This document shows positions 1 through 6,990 of a DNA stretch of 64,000 nucleotides, in pieces (within the stretch, counting starts at the first letter, position 1; every line of letters starts with the position of its first letter). The DNA lies in NCBI RefSeq assembly GCF_012650175.1, contig NZ_JAAILI010000067.1, forward strand, positions 1-64,000, read 5' to 3'. Source of the stretch: Sphingomonas sp. S2M10 (GTDB taxonomy: Bacteria > Pseudomonadota > Alphaproteobacteria > Sphingomonadales > Sphingomonadaceae). A program made the translations under genes and the position numbers. The notes under the pieces were generated by a model that was given only the letters and a program-made list of their open reading frames with translations, did not search any database and had not been told where the DNA came from.

Positions 1-323
1 GCAATGGCCCGGGCGGTGGGGGCGGGGTGCCGCTCCGCTGGATCGGCGGCGGGATCAGCGATGCCGATTATCCGCGGGCCGCGCTCGACGCCGGGGCCAG
101 CGGCACGGTGGGGCTGCGCTTCGTGGTGGGCGTGAACGGTCGCGTGTCGAGCTGCACGGTGACGCGGTCGAGCGGCAATCGCGACCTCGACGAGACGACC
201 TGCAAGCTGATCCGCAAGCGCTTCCGCTATGTGCCGAGCAGGGATGCGGCGGGGCGGCCCTATCCCGATACGGTGACCGGCGAGCATCGCTGGTATCTGT
301 ACGAGCGGCCGGATGGGGCGTGA
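1..323 (+). CDS. TonB-like C-terminal domain protein (5' partial)
   Basis: The frame is open from the left edge of the window, so the N-terminus is missing. The visible part begins with a glycine-rich linker, then a fold typical of the TonB C-terminal domain: a YPxxAL segment, a G-x-V-x-L-R-F strand, an NGRVSSCTVTRSSG strand-turn and a closing RKRFRYVPSRD strand. TonB proteins couple the inner-membrane proton gradient to outer-membrane receptors. Two cysteines (in SSCTV and TTCKL) may pair in the periplasm. A GTG inside the frame at 27 is a possible but unlikely start. The assignment rests on the domain pattern only. Confidence 0.7.
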   Translation, partial: NGPGGGGGVPLRWIGGGISDADYPRAALDAGASGTVGLRFVVGVNGRVSSCTVTRSSGNRDLDETTCKLIRKRFRYVPSRDAAGRPYPDTVTGEHRWYLYERPDGA

Positions 324-336
324 GCTAGTCCAAAAC

Positions 337-474
337 CTCCCCTGAAAGGGGCGGTGGCATGCCGAAGGCATGACGGAGGGGTGTCCCGGCCGGTGAGGGC
401 GGTTCCCGTCACCAGCGGGGACACCCCCTCCACCACCGCCTTCGGCGGTTGTCCCCCTCCCCCTCCGGGGGAGG
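337..474. repeat. GC-rich palindromic intergenic element
   Basis: Imperfect inverted-repeat DNA fills the gap between the TonB-like gene and the convergent pterin dehydratase gene. Arms of the type cctcccctgaaaggggcggt and accgccttcggcggttgtcc face each other around a central ggtgtccc...ggacaccc pair. It belongs to the same broad family as the elements at 54299-54435 and 59438-59576. It may act as a transcription barrier for the two converging genes; this is inference. Confidence 0.7.
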
Positions 475-482
475 ATCGAAAC

Positions 483-776
483 CTACCCCGCCACCAGCGC
501 GTCGATCGCCGCGGCCAGTTGCAGGTCCCTTGTCGACAGCCCGCCCGCATCATGCGTGGTCAGCAGGATGTCGACCCGGTTCCACACATTGGACCATTCG
601 GGATGATGGTCCGCCTTCTCGGCGATCAGCGCGACGCGAGTCATGAAGCCGAACGCTTCGGTGAAATCGGCGAAGAGGAAACGGCGGGTAATCGCGTCGC
701 GCCCCGGCTCGTAATCCCAGGCCGGCAGGGCCGCGAGCGATTCCTCGCGCAGGCCGTCGGTCAAACGCGCTACCAT
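483..776 (-). CDS. phhB: 4a-hydroxytetrahydrobiopterin (pterin-4-alpha-carbinolamine) dehydratase
   Basis: The 97-residue product has the length and motifs of the PCD/DCoH family: an N-terminal helix segment, a [18 protein letters not shown] core, and the ADHHPEW active-site segment with two adjacent histidines, followed by [11 protein letters not shown] and a late LSxRDLxLA helix. The enzyme dehydrates 4a-hydroxytetrahydropterin to quinonoid dihydropterin, recycling the cofactor of aromatic amino acid hydroxylases in the cytosol. No hydroxylase gene is adjacent. The ATG at 774-776 is only about 40 bases from the divergent zincin gene, so the two share a very short promoter region. Confidence 0.92.
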   Translation of the reverse strand: MVARLTDGLREESLAALPAWDYEPGRDAITRRFLFADFTEAFGFMTRVALIAEKADHHPEWSNVWNRVDILLTTHDAGGLSTRDLQLAAAIDALVAG

Positions 777-814
777 TGCATTCCCCTCCTTGCAGCTTCT
801 CTGCCGCTCCGCCT

Positions 815-1231
815 ATGCATTCGGCCATGCCGGAGCAAGCGCCAACCTTCGCCCCCGATGCGGCCCTGATCGAACGGCTCGCCCGCGCCGCGCTGGCCCG
901 CATCCCCGAACCCTTCCAGACGCATCTCGCCGATGTGGTGCTGCTGGTCGAGGAGTTCGCCGACGAAGAGACGCTCGACGCGCTCGGCATCGACGATCCC
1001 TTTGCGCTCAGCGGCCTCTATCATGGCCGGCCGATCGGCGAGAAATCGGCGTTCGATTCGGGCGGGCTGCCCGACCGTATCCACCTCTATCGCCGTGCCA
1101 TCCTCGACGAGTGGGTAGAGACCGGGGAATCGCTCGAACGGCTGGTCCACCATGTCGTGGTCCATGAGGTGGGCCATCACTTCGGCCTGTCCGACGACGA
1201 CATGCACGCGCTGGAAGACGCTGCCGATTGA
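815..1231 (+). CDS. Zincin-like metallopeptidase family protein
   Basis: The protein of about 138 residues carries an HEVGHHFG motif near its C-terminus, the HExxHxxG signature of the minimal zincin family (PF06262 type). Two histidines and a downstream acidic residue would bind zinc with Glu as base. The N-terminal half, with FADEETLDALG and GLYHGRP, also fits this family. Physiological substrates are unknown. ATG codons at 815 and 827 and a TTG at 776 are possible starts; none has a strong ribosome-binding site. The stop codon overlaps the TTG start of ccmA, suggesting translational coupling. Confidence 0.8.
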   Translation: MHSAMPEQAPTFAPDAALIERLARAALARIPEPFQTHLADVVLLVEEFADEETLDALGIDDPFALSGLYHGRPIGEKSAFDSGGLPDRIHLYRRAILDEWVETGESLERLVHHVVVHEVGHHFGLSDDDMHALEDAAD

Positions 1232-1797
1232 ACCCCGGCCTCGCCTTTGACGCCGTGACGTGCCTGCGCGGCGGGCGAATCCTGTTCGAGGCGCTCTGCT
1301 TTACGCTCGCGCCCGGGGACGCCGGGCTGGTGCTGGGCCCGAACGGCGTCGGCAAGTCGAGCCTGATCCGCATCGCCGCCGGTCTGCTCGCGCCGCTGGG
1401 CGGCCGGGTGACGGGCGAGGGCGCACGCGCGCTGCTCAGCGAAACCGCCGCGCTGGATGCGGAGCGGACGCTGGCGGGCGCGCTCGGCTTCTGGGCCGGG
1501 CTCGACGGGCGCGGGGACGCGGTCGCCGATGCGCTGGACGCAGTGGGGCTGGCGGACATTGCCGATGTGCCGGTGCGGCTGCTCTCGACCGGCCAGCGGC
1601 GGCGCGCGGCCTTTGCGCGCGTGTTGGCGAGCGGCGCGCCGGTCTGGCTGCTCGACGAGCCCGGCAACGGCCTCGATACCGCTTCGGTCGCCATGCTGGA
1701 AGCGCGGATCGCCGCGCACCGCGCCGGCGGCGGCATCGTGCTGGTGGCGACGCACCAGCCGATCGCGCTGCCGGATGCGCGGGAGATCGCGTTGTGA
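1228..1797 (+). CDS. ccmA: Haem exporter ABC ATP-binding protein CcmA
   Basis: This 189-residue ABC ATPase has Walker A GPNGVGKSS at about residues 38-46, an LSTGQRRRAAFAR signature, and Walker B VWLLDEPGNGLD followed by a switch histidine in ATHQP. Its short length and pairing with ccmB identify CcmA, which with CcmB drives release of holo-CcmE during cytochrome c maturation. The start is a TTG whose last two bases are also part of the upstream stop (TTGA overlap). The stop overlaps the GTG start of ccmB in the same way. No ccmC, ccmD or ccmE follows in this window. Confidence 0.93.
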   Translation: MNPGLAFDAVTCLRGGRILFEALCFTLAPGDAGLVLGPNGVGKSSLIRIAAGLLAPLGGRVTGEGARALLSETAALDAERTLAGALGFWAGLDGRGDAVADALDAVGLADIADVPVRLLSTGQRRRAAFARVLASGAPVWLLDEPGNGLDTASVAMLEARIAAHRAGGGIVLVATHQPIALPDAREIAL

Positions 1798-2429
1798 TCG
1801 CGCTGGTGTGGCGCGAGCTGCGGCGGGCGTGGAGCAGCGGCGGGCTGGTGCTGCCGATCGCCTTCTTCCTGCTCGTCGCGATCCTGTTCCCCTTCGCGGT
1901 GGGCCCCGGCGGACGGCTGCTCGCGCGGATCGGCGGCGGGGTGATCTGGGCGGCGGCGCTGCTCGCCGCGCTGCTGCCGGTGGAGCGGCTGGTGACGCCC
2001 GATGCCGAGAGCGGCGTGCTCGACCAGCTGGTGGTGCGCGGCTTTTCGGACGCGGGGATCGCCGCGGCGAAGATGCTGGGGCACTGGCTGGGCTTCGGGC
2101 CCGCGCTGCTGGCGGCGACCTGTGTCGCGGCCGCGTTGCTGCACGTGCCGGGCTCGGCGCTGGGCACGATCCTGCTCGGGCTGGCCATCGGTACGCCGGG
2201 ACTGGCGGCGCTGGGCGTGGCCACGGCGGCGCTGGTGGCGGGATTGCGCGGTGCGGGCGCGCTGGCGGGGCTGGTGATGCTGCCCTTCGCGGTGCCGCTG
2301 CTGATCTTCGGCGCGGGCGCCACCGGCGGCGCGCCCGGCGCGATCAAGCTGCTTGCGGCGATCAGCCTGGTGCTGGTGGCGGGCTGCCCCTTCGTCGCCG
2401 GTGCGGCGATGCGCATGGGGCGCGGGTAG
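1794..2429 (+). CDS. ccmB: Haem exporter permease CcmB
   Basis: The 211-residue product begins with a VWRELRRAW segment and has about six hydrophobic segments, as in CcmB, with the PVERLVTPDAESGVLDQLVV stretch between membrane helices typical of the family. It forms the membrane part of the CcmAB complex. The GTG start overlaps the ccmA stop (GTGA), so the two are translationally coupled. The gene is followed by palindromic repeats and the convergent pyk gene rather than by ccmC, so the rest of the cytochrome c maturation locus must lie elsewhere. Confidence 0.92.
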   Translation: MIALVWRELRRAWSSGGLVLPIAFFLLVAILFPFAVGPGGRLLARIGGGVIWAAALLAALLPVERLVTPDAESGVLDQLVVRGFSDAGIAAAKMLGHWLGFGPALLAATCVAAALLHVPGSALGTILLGLAIGTPGLAALGVATAALVAGLRGAGALAGLVMLPFAVPLLIFGAGATGGAPGAIKLLAAISLVLVAGCPFVAGAAMRMGRG

Positions 2430-2516
2430 GGAGGTGTATCAATCCGTCGATCCTCCCCCTTGACGCAGGGCGATCGCATAGGGAGCCAAGGGCCGGCGGC
2501 ATCTCAAAGGAACCAT

Positions 2517-2613
2517 CGTCATTCCCGAGAAGGCGGGAATCCATTGGCCTGTGCGCGGGGGGAAAGAACCTCGGCATCAGCGCCAATGGATCCCCGCCTT
2601 CGCGGGGATGACG
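2517..2613. repeat. 97-bp long-inverted-repeat element, copy 1
   Basis: The left arm is cgtcattcccgagaaggcgg followed by gaatccattgg, and the right arm is its near-exact reverse complement ending in gcggggatgacg. The roughly 35-base centre (ggaaagaacctcggcatcag type) is also conserved among copies. Closely related copies lie at 16193-16289, 44824-44920, 47401-47497 and 50429-50525, with a diverged one at 32889-32983. Arms plus conserved centre suggest a REP/MITE-like sequence rather than a simple terminator. Confidence 0.9.
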
Positions 2614-2640
2614 AGGTATTTTGGCCCTATGCGATAGTGC

Positions 2641-2703
2641 TGCCCCTCTCCCTCCCACCGCCTGCGGCGGTGGGCCCTCCCTCTCCCCGGTGGGGAGAGG
2701 GAG
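2641..2703. repeat. GC-rich palindromic element downstream of pyk
   Basis: The stretch gcccctctccctcccaccgc, then ctgcggcggtgggccctccc and tctccccggtggggagaggg, contains nested hairpins: ctctccc with gggagag and ccaccgc with gcggtgg. It abuts the pyk stop codon and resembles the start of the element at 52023-52146. It could stop converging transcription from ccmB and pyk. Confidence 0.7.
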
Positions 2704-2711
2704 CAAAGGCC

Positions 2712-4181
2712 TCAGTTCCCTTCCGGGCCCGTATAGTTGGCCAGCTCGTCGCCGAGCAGCGTCACCACGTGCAGGACGTTGGTCGAGCCCGGCGTCTTGA
2801 ACGGCACGCCGGCGCAGACGATCACCCGGTCGCCCGCCTTGGCGAGGCCGTGGCGCAGCGCCATGCGCTTGGCCTTGGCGACCATCTCCTCGAACGATTC
2901 GACGTCGCGCGTCTGCACCGCATGGGTGCCCCAGAGCAGGCCCAGCCGCCGCGCGGTGTCGCGCTCCGGAGTCAGCACCAGGATCGGCACCAGCGGCCGT
3001 TCGCGCGCGATGCGGCGCGCGGTCGAGCCCGAGCTGGTGAAGCAGATGATTGCCGAGGCCGAAACCGTCGCCGCGATGTTCTTCGCCGCCTCCGCCAGCG
3101 CGTCGGCGGTCGTCGGGTCCGGCTTGGTGACGGTGAAGTGGACGCGGTCGCCATGCGCCGGATCGCGCTCCACCGCATCGGCGATCGAGTTCATCATCGA
3201 CACCGACTCGACCGGCCACTTGCCCGCGGCGCTTTCGGCCGAGAGCATGATCGCGTCGGCACCGTCATACACCGCGGTCGCCACGTCCGACACTTCGGCG
3301 CGGGTGGGCGAGGGGCTCTCGATCATCGATTCGAGCATCTGCGTCGCGACGATCACCGGGCGACCCAGACGGCGCGCCGATTCGACGATCCGCTTCTGCA
3401 ACGGCGGCACGGTCTGCGGCGGCAGCTCGACGCCGAGATCGCCGCGGGCGACCATCACGCCGTCGCACTGTTCGAGGATTTCCTCCAGGCGCGCGATGGC
3501 CGAGGGCTTCTCGATCTTGGCGAGCAGCGCCGCCTTGCCGCCGATCAGGCGGCGGGCCTCCATCAGATCCTCGGGGCGCTGGACGAAGCTGAGCGCGATC
3601 CAGTCGGCACCCTGTTCCACTGCGAAGCTGAGGTCGCTGCGGTCCTTCTCGGTCAACGCTGCCAGCGGCAGCACCATGTCCGGTACGTTCAGGCCCTTGT
3701 TGTTCGACAGCGCGCCGCCGACTTCCACGATCGTGGTGAGCCGGTCGGGTGCCACGGCGGTCACGCGCAGCACCAGCTTGCCGTCGTCGAGCAGCAGGCG
3801 GGCATCGGGATGGGCGGCTTCGAAGATTTCGCGGTGCGGCAGCTCGACGCGGGTGGCGTCGCCCGGGGTGGGATCGCGGTCCAGCGTGAACTGATGGCCG
3901 GTGACCAGCATCACCTTGCCCTCGGCGAACTTGCCGACGCGGAGCTTCGGCCCCTGAAGATCGGCGAGGATCGTGGTCGGGCGGCCGGTGGTCGCCTCCA
4001 TGCCGCGGATCGCCTCGAACAGCGGGATCTTCGAGGCCTGGTCGCCATGGCTCATATTGATGCGGAACGCATCGGCGCCGGCGCGGAACAGCTTCTCGAT
4101 CATTTCGGGGGACGCGCTGGCCGGTCCCAAAGTTGCCAGGACGCGCACCTTGCGCGAGCGGGGGGAGATCGCCTGTGTCAT
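2712..4181 (-). CDS. pyk: Pyruvate kinase
   Basis: The 489-residue product carries the pyruvate kinase signatures in order: RVLATLGPAS near the N-terminus, RINMSHG, ADLQGPKLRVG, the catalytic LLAKIEKPSAI segment, MVARGDLGVELP, and VATQMLESM, with a C-terminal allosteric domain. It converts phosphoenolpyruvate and ADP to pyruvate and ATP. The ATG at 4181 is chosen over upstream in-frame codons because an AGGAAG ribosome-binding site lies six bases before it. It is divergent from the DUF1244 gene, separated by about 70 bases. Confidence 0.96.
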   Translation of the reverse strand: MTQAISPRSRKVRVLATLGPASASPEMIEKLFRAGADAFRINMSHGDQASKIPLFEAIRGMEATTGRPTTILADLQGPKLRVGKFAEGKVMLVTGHQFTLDRDPTPGDATRVELPHREIFEAAHPDARLLLDDGKLVLRVTAVAPDRLTTIVEVGGALSNNKGLNVPDMVLPLAALTEKDRSDLSFAVEQGADWIALSFVQRPEDLMEARRLIGGKAALLAKIEKPSAIARLEEILEQCDGVMVARGDLGVELPPQTVPPLQKRIVESARRLGRPVIVATQMLESMIESPSPTRAEVSDVATAVYDGADAIMLSAESAAGKWPVESVSMMNSIADAVERDPAHGDRVHFTVTKPDPTTADALAEAAKNIAATVSASAIICFTSSGSTARRIARERPLVPILVLTPERDTARRLGLLWGTHAVQTRDVESFEEMVAKAKRMALRHGLAKAGDRVIVCAGVPFKTPGSTNVLHVVTLLGDELANYTGPEGN

Positions 4182-4253
4182 CGTTGTCTTCCTCGGCTTG
4201 TGCGTGCCCGCCTCTAGCCACATATGCGTTAACATCAACTGCGGAGGTGCCGA

Positions 4254-4628
4254 ATGGATGAACTAGATCGACTGGACGACGCAACAGCGGCCAAAGCGTT
4301 CCGCCGGCTGGTGCGCCATCTGCGGCACCGGCATGATGCGCAGAACATTGATCTGATGGCGCTTTCCGGCTTCTGCCGGAACTGCCTGGGCGACTGGATT
4401 CACGAGGCGGACCCGAACATCGCCAAGGCCGACGCGCGCCGAATCGTGTACGGCATGGATCAGGCCGAATGGAAGGCGAAGTACCAGGGCGAGGCCACGC
4501 CGGAGCAGCTGGCGCGCATGGAAGAGAGCCTGAAGAAGAACGAGGGCCGCGACGAGGCGCTCGACGAGGCGCTGGACGAATCGTTCCCGGCCAGCGATCC
4601 GCCGGCGATGACCGAGCCGGGCCGCTGA
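4254..4628 (+). CDS. DUF1244 domain protein with ESFPASDPP tail
   Basis: Residues 1-90 or so match the DUF1244 pattern: AFRRLVRHLRHR, DLMALSGFCRNCL, DWIHEA and a GMDQAEWKAKYQ segment. The function of this family is unknown. The final 25 residues form an acidic tail, DEALDEALDESFPASDPPA, a short motif seen at the ends of many otherwise unrelated small proteobacterial proteins. It is transcribed away from pyk and followed by a strong terminator. The conserved Cys pair in CRNC could bind a metal, which is speculation. Confidence 0.85.
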   Translation: MDELDRLDDATAAKAFRRLVRHLRHRHDAQNIDLMALSGFCRNCLGDWIHEADPNIAKADARRIVYGMDQAEWKAKYQGEATPEQLARMEESLKKNEGRDEALDEALDESFPASDPPAMTEPGR

Positions 4629-4652
4629 CGCTTCGCGGGGCTTGAGCGGGAG

Positions 4653-4678
4653 CGCGCGCTTCTTTAAGCGCGCGTTTT
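4653..4678 (+). terminator. Rho-independent terminator after the DUF1244 gene
   Basis: A perfect 9-bp stem, cgcgcgctt and aagcgcgcg, encloses a four-base loop and is followed by tttt. It lies 25 bases after the DUF1244 stop and separates that gene from gapR. Confidence 0.85.
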
Positions 4679-4768
4679 CATCTCTTCCTTCCGGAACGGC
4701 TGGGCGACCCGACACGTGATTCGCGGCGCCCGTGCCGTCCGCGTCACGTTTCAGGAGCCAGAACACCC

Positions 4769-5005
4769 ATGTCCGACAATATTTCCGCCGAGCAGCTCCG
4801 CCTCCTGATCGAGCGTGTCGAGCGTCTCGAAGAGGAGAAGAAGGGCATCGCCGACGACATCAAGGACGTCTATGCCGAAGCCAAGTCGACCGGCTTCGAC
4901 GTCAAGACGATGCGCACCATTGTCCGCCTGCGGAAGATGGAAAAGCATCACCGCGAAGAGGCCGAGATGCTGCTCGAGACCTACAAGCAGGCGCTGGGCA
5001 TCTAA
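4769..5005 (+). CDS. gapR: GapR-family nucleoid-associated DNA-binding protein (DUF2312)
   Basis: The 78-residue protein is almost entirely helical and has the family's [20 protein letters not shown] helix, a [18 protein letters not shown]-binding region and a C-terminal coiled segment. In Caulobacter, GapR binds overtwisted AT-rich DNA and supports replication and transcription. That role is known for the family and is inferred here. The gene stands alone between the DUF1244 terminator and yebC. Confidence 0.93.
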   Translation: MSDNISAEQLRLLIERVERLEEEKKGIADDIKDVYAEAKSTGFDVKTMRTIVRLRKMEKHHREEAEMLLETYKQALGI

Positions 5006-5091
5006 GTCCGCCGCGATGGCGCTCGCCGGCCTTCCGCGCTAAGGCGAGCGCCTTCCACCTTCCTCCAGACCGCAGGCAGTTCGGGTTCACC

Positions 5092-5835
5092 ATGGCAGGC
5101 CATTCCAAATTCAAGAACATCATGCACCGCAAGGGCGCGCAGGATAAGAAGCGCTCGGCGATGTTCTCCAAGCTCAGCCGCGAAATCACCGTGGCGGCGA
5201 AGATGGGTCTGCCGGACCCGGACATGAACCCGCGCCTGCGCGCCGCGATCAACGCCGCCAAGGCGCAGTCGATGCCCAAGGACAATATCCAGCGCGCGAT
5301 CGACAAGGCGAGCAAGGGCGAAGGCGATAACTACGAAGAGATCCGCTACGAGGGCTTCGGCCCGGCGGGCGTGTCGCTGATCATCGAGGCGCTGACCGAC
5401 AACCGCAACCGTACCGCCACCAACGTGCGCACCGCGGTGTCGAAGAACGGCGGCAACCTCGGCACGGCGGGTTCGGTGAGCCATGGCTTCGATCGCCTGG
5501 GCCTGATCTCCTATCCGGCGAGCGCCGGCGATGCCGAGAAGGTGTTCGAGGCGGCGCTGGAAGCGGGTGCCGAGGACGTGACCAGCAGCGAGGACGGCCA
5601 CGAGATCTGGACCGCGCAAGGGGACCTGCACGAAGTCGCCAAGGCGCTGGAGCCGGTGCTGGGCGAGTCCGAAGGCGCGAAGCTCGCCTGGCGTCCGCAG
5701 ACCATGGTGACGGTGGGCGCGGACGACGCGGCGACTTTGTTCAAGCTGCTCGACGCGCTGGATGACGACGACGATGTGCAGACGGTATGGGGGAATTACG
5801 AGATCCCCGACGACGTGATGGAGAAGCTGGGCTGA
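5092..5835 (+). CDS. yebC: YebC/PmpR-family protein
   Basis: The 247-residue product starts [18 protein letters not shown] and contains [28 protein letters not shown] and NRNRT, all hallmarks of the YebC/TACO1 family. Members have been described as transcription regulators and as factors that help ribosomes through proline-rich stretches. The usual alphaproteobacterial order is yebC-ruvC; here about 500 bases carrying a DUF559 gene flanked by inverted repeats separate them. Confidence 0.95.
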   Translation: MAGHSKFKNIMHRKGAQDKKRSAMFSKLSREITVAAKMGLPDPDMNPRLRAAINAAKAQSMPKDNIQRAIDKASKGEGDNYEEIRYEGFGPAGVSLIIEALTDNRNRTATNVRTAVSKNGGNLGTAGSVSHGFDRLGLISYPASAGDAEKVFEAALEAGAEDVTSSEDGHEIWTAQGDLHEVAKALEPVLGESEGAKLAWRPQTMVTVGADDAATLFKLLDALDDDDDVQTVWGNYEIPDDVMEKLG

Positions 5836-5846
5836 TCTTCAACCTA

Positions 5847-5881
5847 AGCCCCTCCCCTTCAGGGGAGGGGTTGGGGTGGGG
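5847..5881 (+). repeat. 35-bp inverted repeat, left end of the DUF559 cassette
   Basis: This sequence starts agcccctccccttcagggga and ends ggttggggtgggg. It is the exact reverse complement of 6301-6335 over 35 bases. It contains its own small hairpin (cccctcccc with ggggagggg) and begins 11 bases after the yebC stop. Confidence 0.95.
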
Positions 5882-5943
5882 GCTGACCGAGTAGCCAAGC
5901 GCCCCGCCGGTGGTGCATCCTGTTTTCCAAGGGGAGGGCAGGG

Positions 5944-6345
5944 ATGGTCACCGAGGACGAACTATACGCCAGAGCGCGCGAAATGCGGCGTAATCCTACC
6001 GAGCTGGAGAAGCGGCTCTGGCGGCATCTCTCCAACACCCAGCTTGGGCATAAATTTCGTCGCCAGCAGGTGATCTTCCCGTACATCTGCGATTTCTTCT
6101 GTCCCGCGAAAGGGCTGGTGATCGAAGTCGACGGCGACACGCATGATCCGGTTTATGACGAACGCCGCGACGCGTACCTTCTCAGCCAAGGATTTCTTGC
6201 CCTGCATTTCTCCAACCATGACGTGTTCGACAATATGGATGGCGTGCTCGCGGCGATCGTCGACGCTCTCAAAAACCGTCCAGATCGCTGGTCTGTCATG
6301 CCCCACCCCAACCCCTCCCCTGAAGGGGAGGGGCTAAGCGCGTGA
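5944..6345 (+). CDS. DUF559 (Vsr-like) endonuclease-domain protein
   Basis: The 133-residue protein has the DUF559 layout: an [13 protein letters not shown] helix, a KFRRQ strand, the YICDFFCP and [10 protein letters not shown] strands expected of a PD-(D/E)xK nuclease core (Asp, then Glu-x-Asp), and [11 protein letters not shown]. Substrate and cleavage activity are untested for most members. The ATG follows a gggagggc purine tract. The last roughly 15 residues ([11 protein letters not shown] type) are encoded by the right inverted repeat, so the gene reads into the repeat, and its stop overlaps the GTG of ruvC. It appears inserted between yebC and ruvC. Confidence 0.88.
   Translation: MVTEDELYARAREMRRNPTELEKRLWRHLSNTQLGHKFRRQQVIFPYICDFFCPAKGLVIEVDGDTHDPVYDERRDAYLLSQGFLALHFSNHDVFDNMDGVLAAIVDALKNRPDRWSVMPHPNPSPEGEGLSA
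6301..6335 (-). repeat. 35-bp inverted repeat, right end of the DUF559 cassette
   Basis: This is the exact reverse complement of 5847-5881. It lies inside the 3' end of the DUF559 coding sequence and ends six bases before the ruvC start codon. Confidence 0.95.
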
Positions 6346-6833
6346 TCATCCTGGGCCTTGATCCCGGCCTGGGCACCACCGGCTGGGGGCTGATCCGTGC
6401 CGAGGGCAACCGGCTCAGCCATGCCGGCCACGGCAAGCTCGTCACCGACACCAAGGCCACGCTGCCGCGCCGGCTCGCCCATCTCGATGCGATGCTCGCC
6501 GCGCTGATCGCCGATCATGCGCCCGAGGCGGCTGCGGTCGAGGAAGTGTTCGTCAATTCCAACGCGCAGTCGACGCTCAAGCTCGGCCAGGCGCGCGGGG
6601 TGGTGCTGTGCGCCGCGGCGCGGGTGGGGATCGATGTCGGCGAGTACAAGCCGAGTACGGTCAAGAAATCCGTCGTCGGCGTCGGCAATGCCGACAAGGC
6701 GCAAGTCCATGCGATGGTCTCGCGGCTGCTGCCGGGGGTGAAGATCGTCGGCGCCGATGCCGCCGACGCGCTGGCGGTGGCGATCTGCCATGCGCATCAT
6801 CTGGCGAGTGCGCGGTTCGGGGTGCTTCGGTAG
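6342..6833 (+). CDS. ruvC: Crossover junction endodeoxyribonuclease RuvC
   Basis: The 163-residue protein shows the RuvC pattern: [13 protein letters not shown] with the first catalytic Asp, [10 protein letters not shown] with the Glu, and a late [13 protein letters not shown] with the paired aspartates. It resolves Holliday junctions with RuvAB. It starts at a GTG that overlaps the DUF559 stop (GTGA). ruvA and ruvB, which often follow, are absent here: the next gene, sdhA, is convergent. Confidence 0.95.
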   Translation: MIILGLDPGLGTTGWGLIRAEGNRLSHAGHGKLVTDTKATLPRRLAHLDAMLAALIADHAPEAAAVEEVFVNSNAQSTLKLGQARGVVLCAAARVGIDVGEYKPSTVKKSVVGVGNADKAQVHAMVSRLLPGVKIVGADAADALAVAICHAHHLASARFGVLR

Positions 6834-6842
6834 CTAGCTGCC

Positions 6843-6914
6843 ACCACGCACCCTCACCCTCCTCACTGCCTTCGGCGGCGGAGGCGCGTAGCGCCGGAAG
6901 GGTGACGGTGTGGG
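6843..6914. repeat. GC-rich palindromic element between ruvC and sdhA
   Basis: The segment carries the caccctcaccctcctcactg and gaggcgcgtagcgccggaag signature also seen around 52023-52146, here shortened. A ggcgcgtagcgcc hairpin sits inside it. Confidence 0.6.
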
Positions 6915-6936
6915 GTTCAAACGACCCCAACCAAAC

Positions 6937-6966
6937 GAAAAGGCCGGAGCGTCGCCGCCCCGGCCT
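6937..6966 (-). terminator. Rho-independent terminator of the sdhCDA operon
   Basis: Read on the minus strand, aggccgg and ccggcct form a 7-bp stem around a GC-rich loop, followed by cttttcgttt. It lies 24 bases beyond the sdhA stop. Confidence 0.75.
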
Positions 6967-6990
6967 CCTCTAACCCATCCGCAAACCGGA

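Noticed and set aside
354..869. Plus-strand open frame opposite the pterin dehydratase gene
   Set aside because: It runs through palindromic repeat DNA and antisense to phhB, with no recognisable domain.
1008..2144. Long minus-strand open frame opposite the zincin gene and ccmAB
   Set aside because: Its translation is Arg/Pro/Ala-rich with no family pattern. It is the usual antisense open frame of GC-rich coding DNA, and the plus-strand genes have clear motifs.
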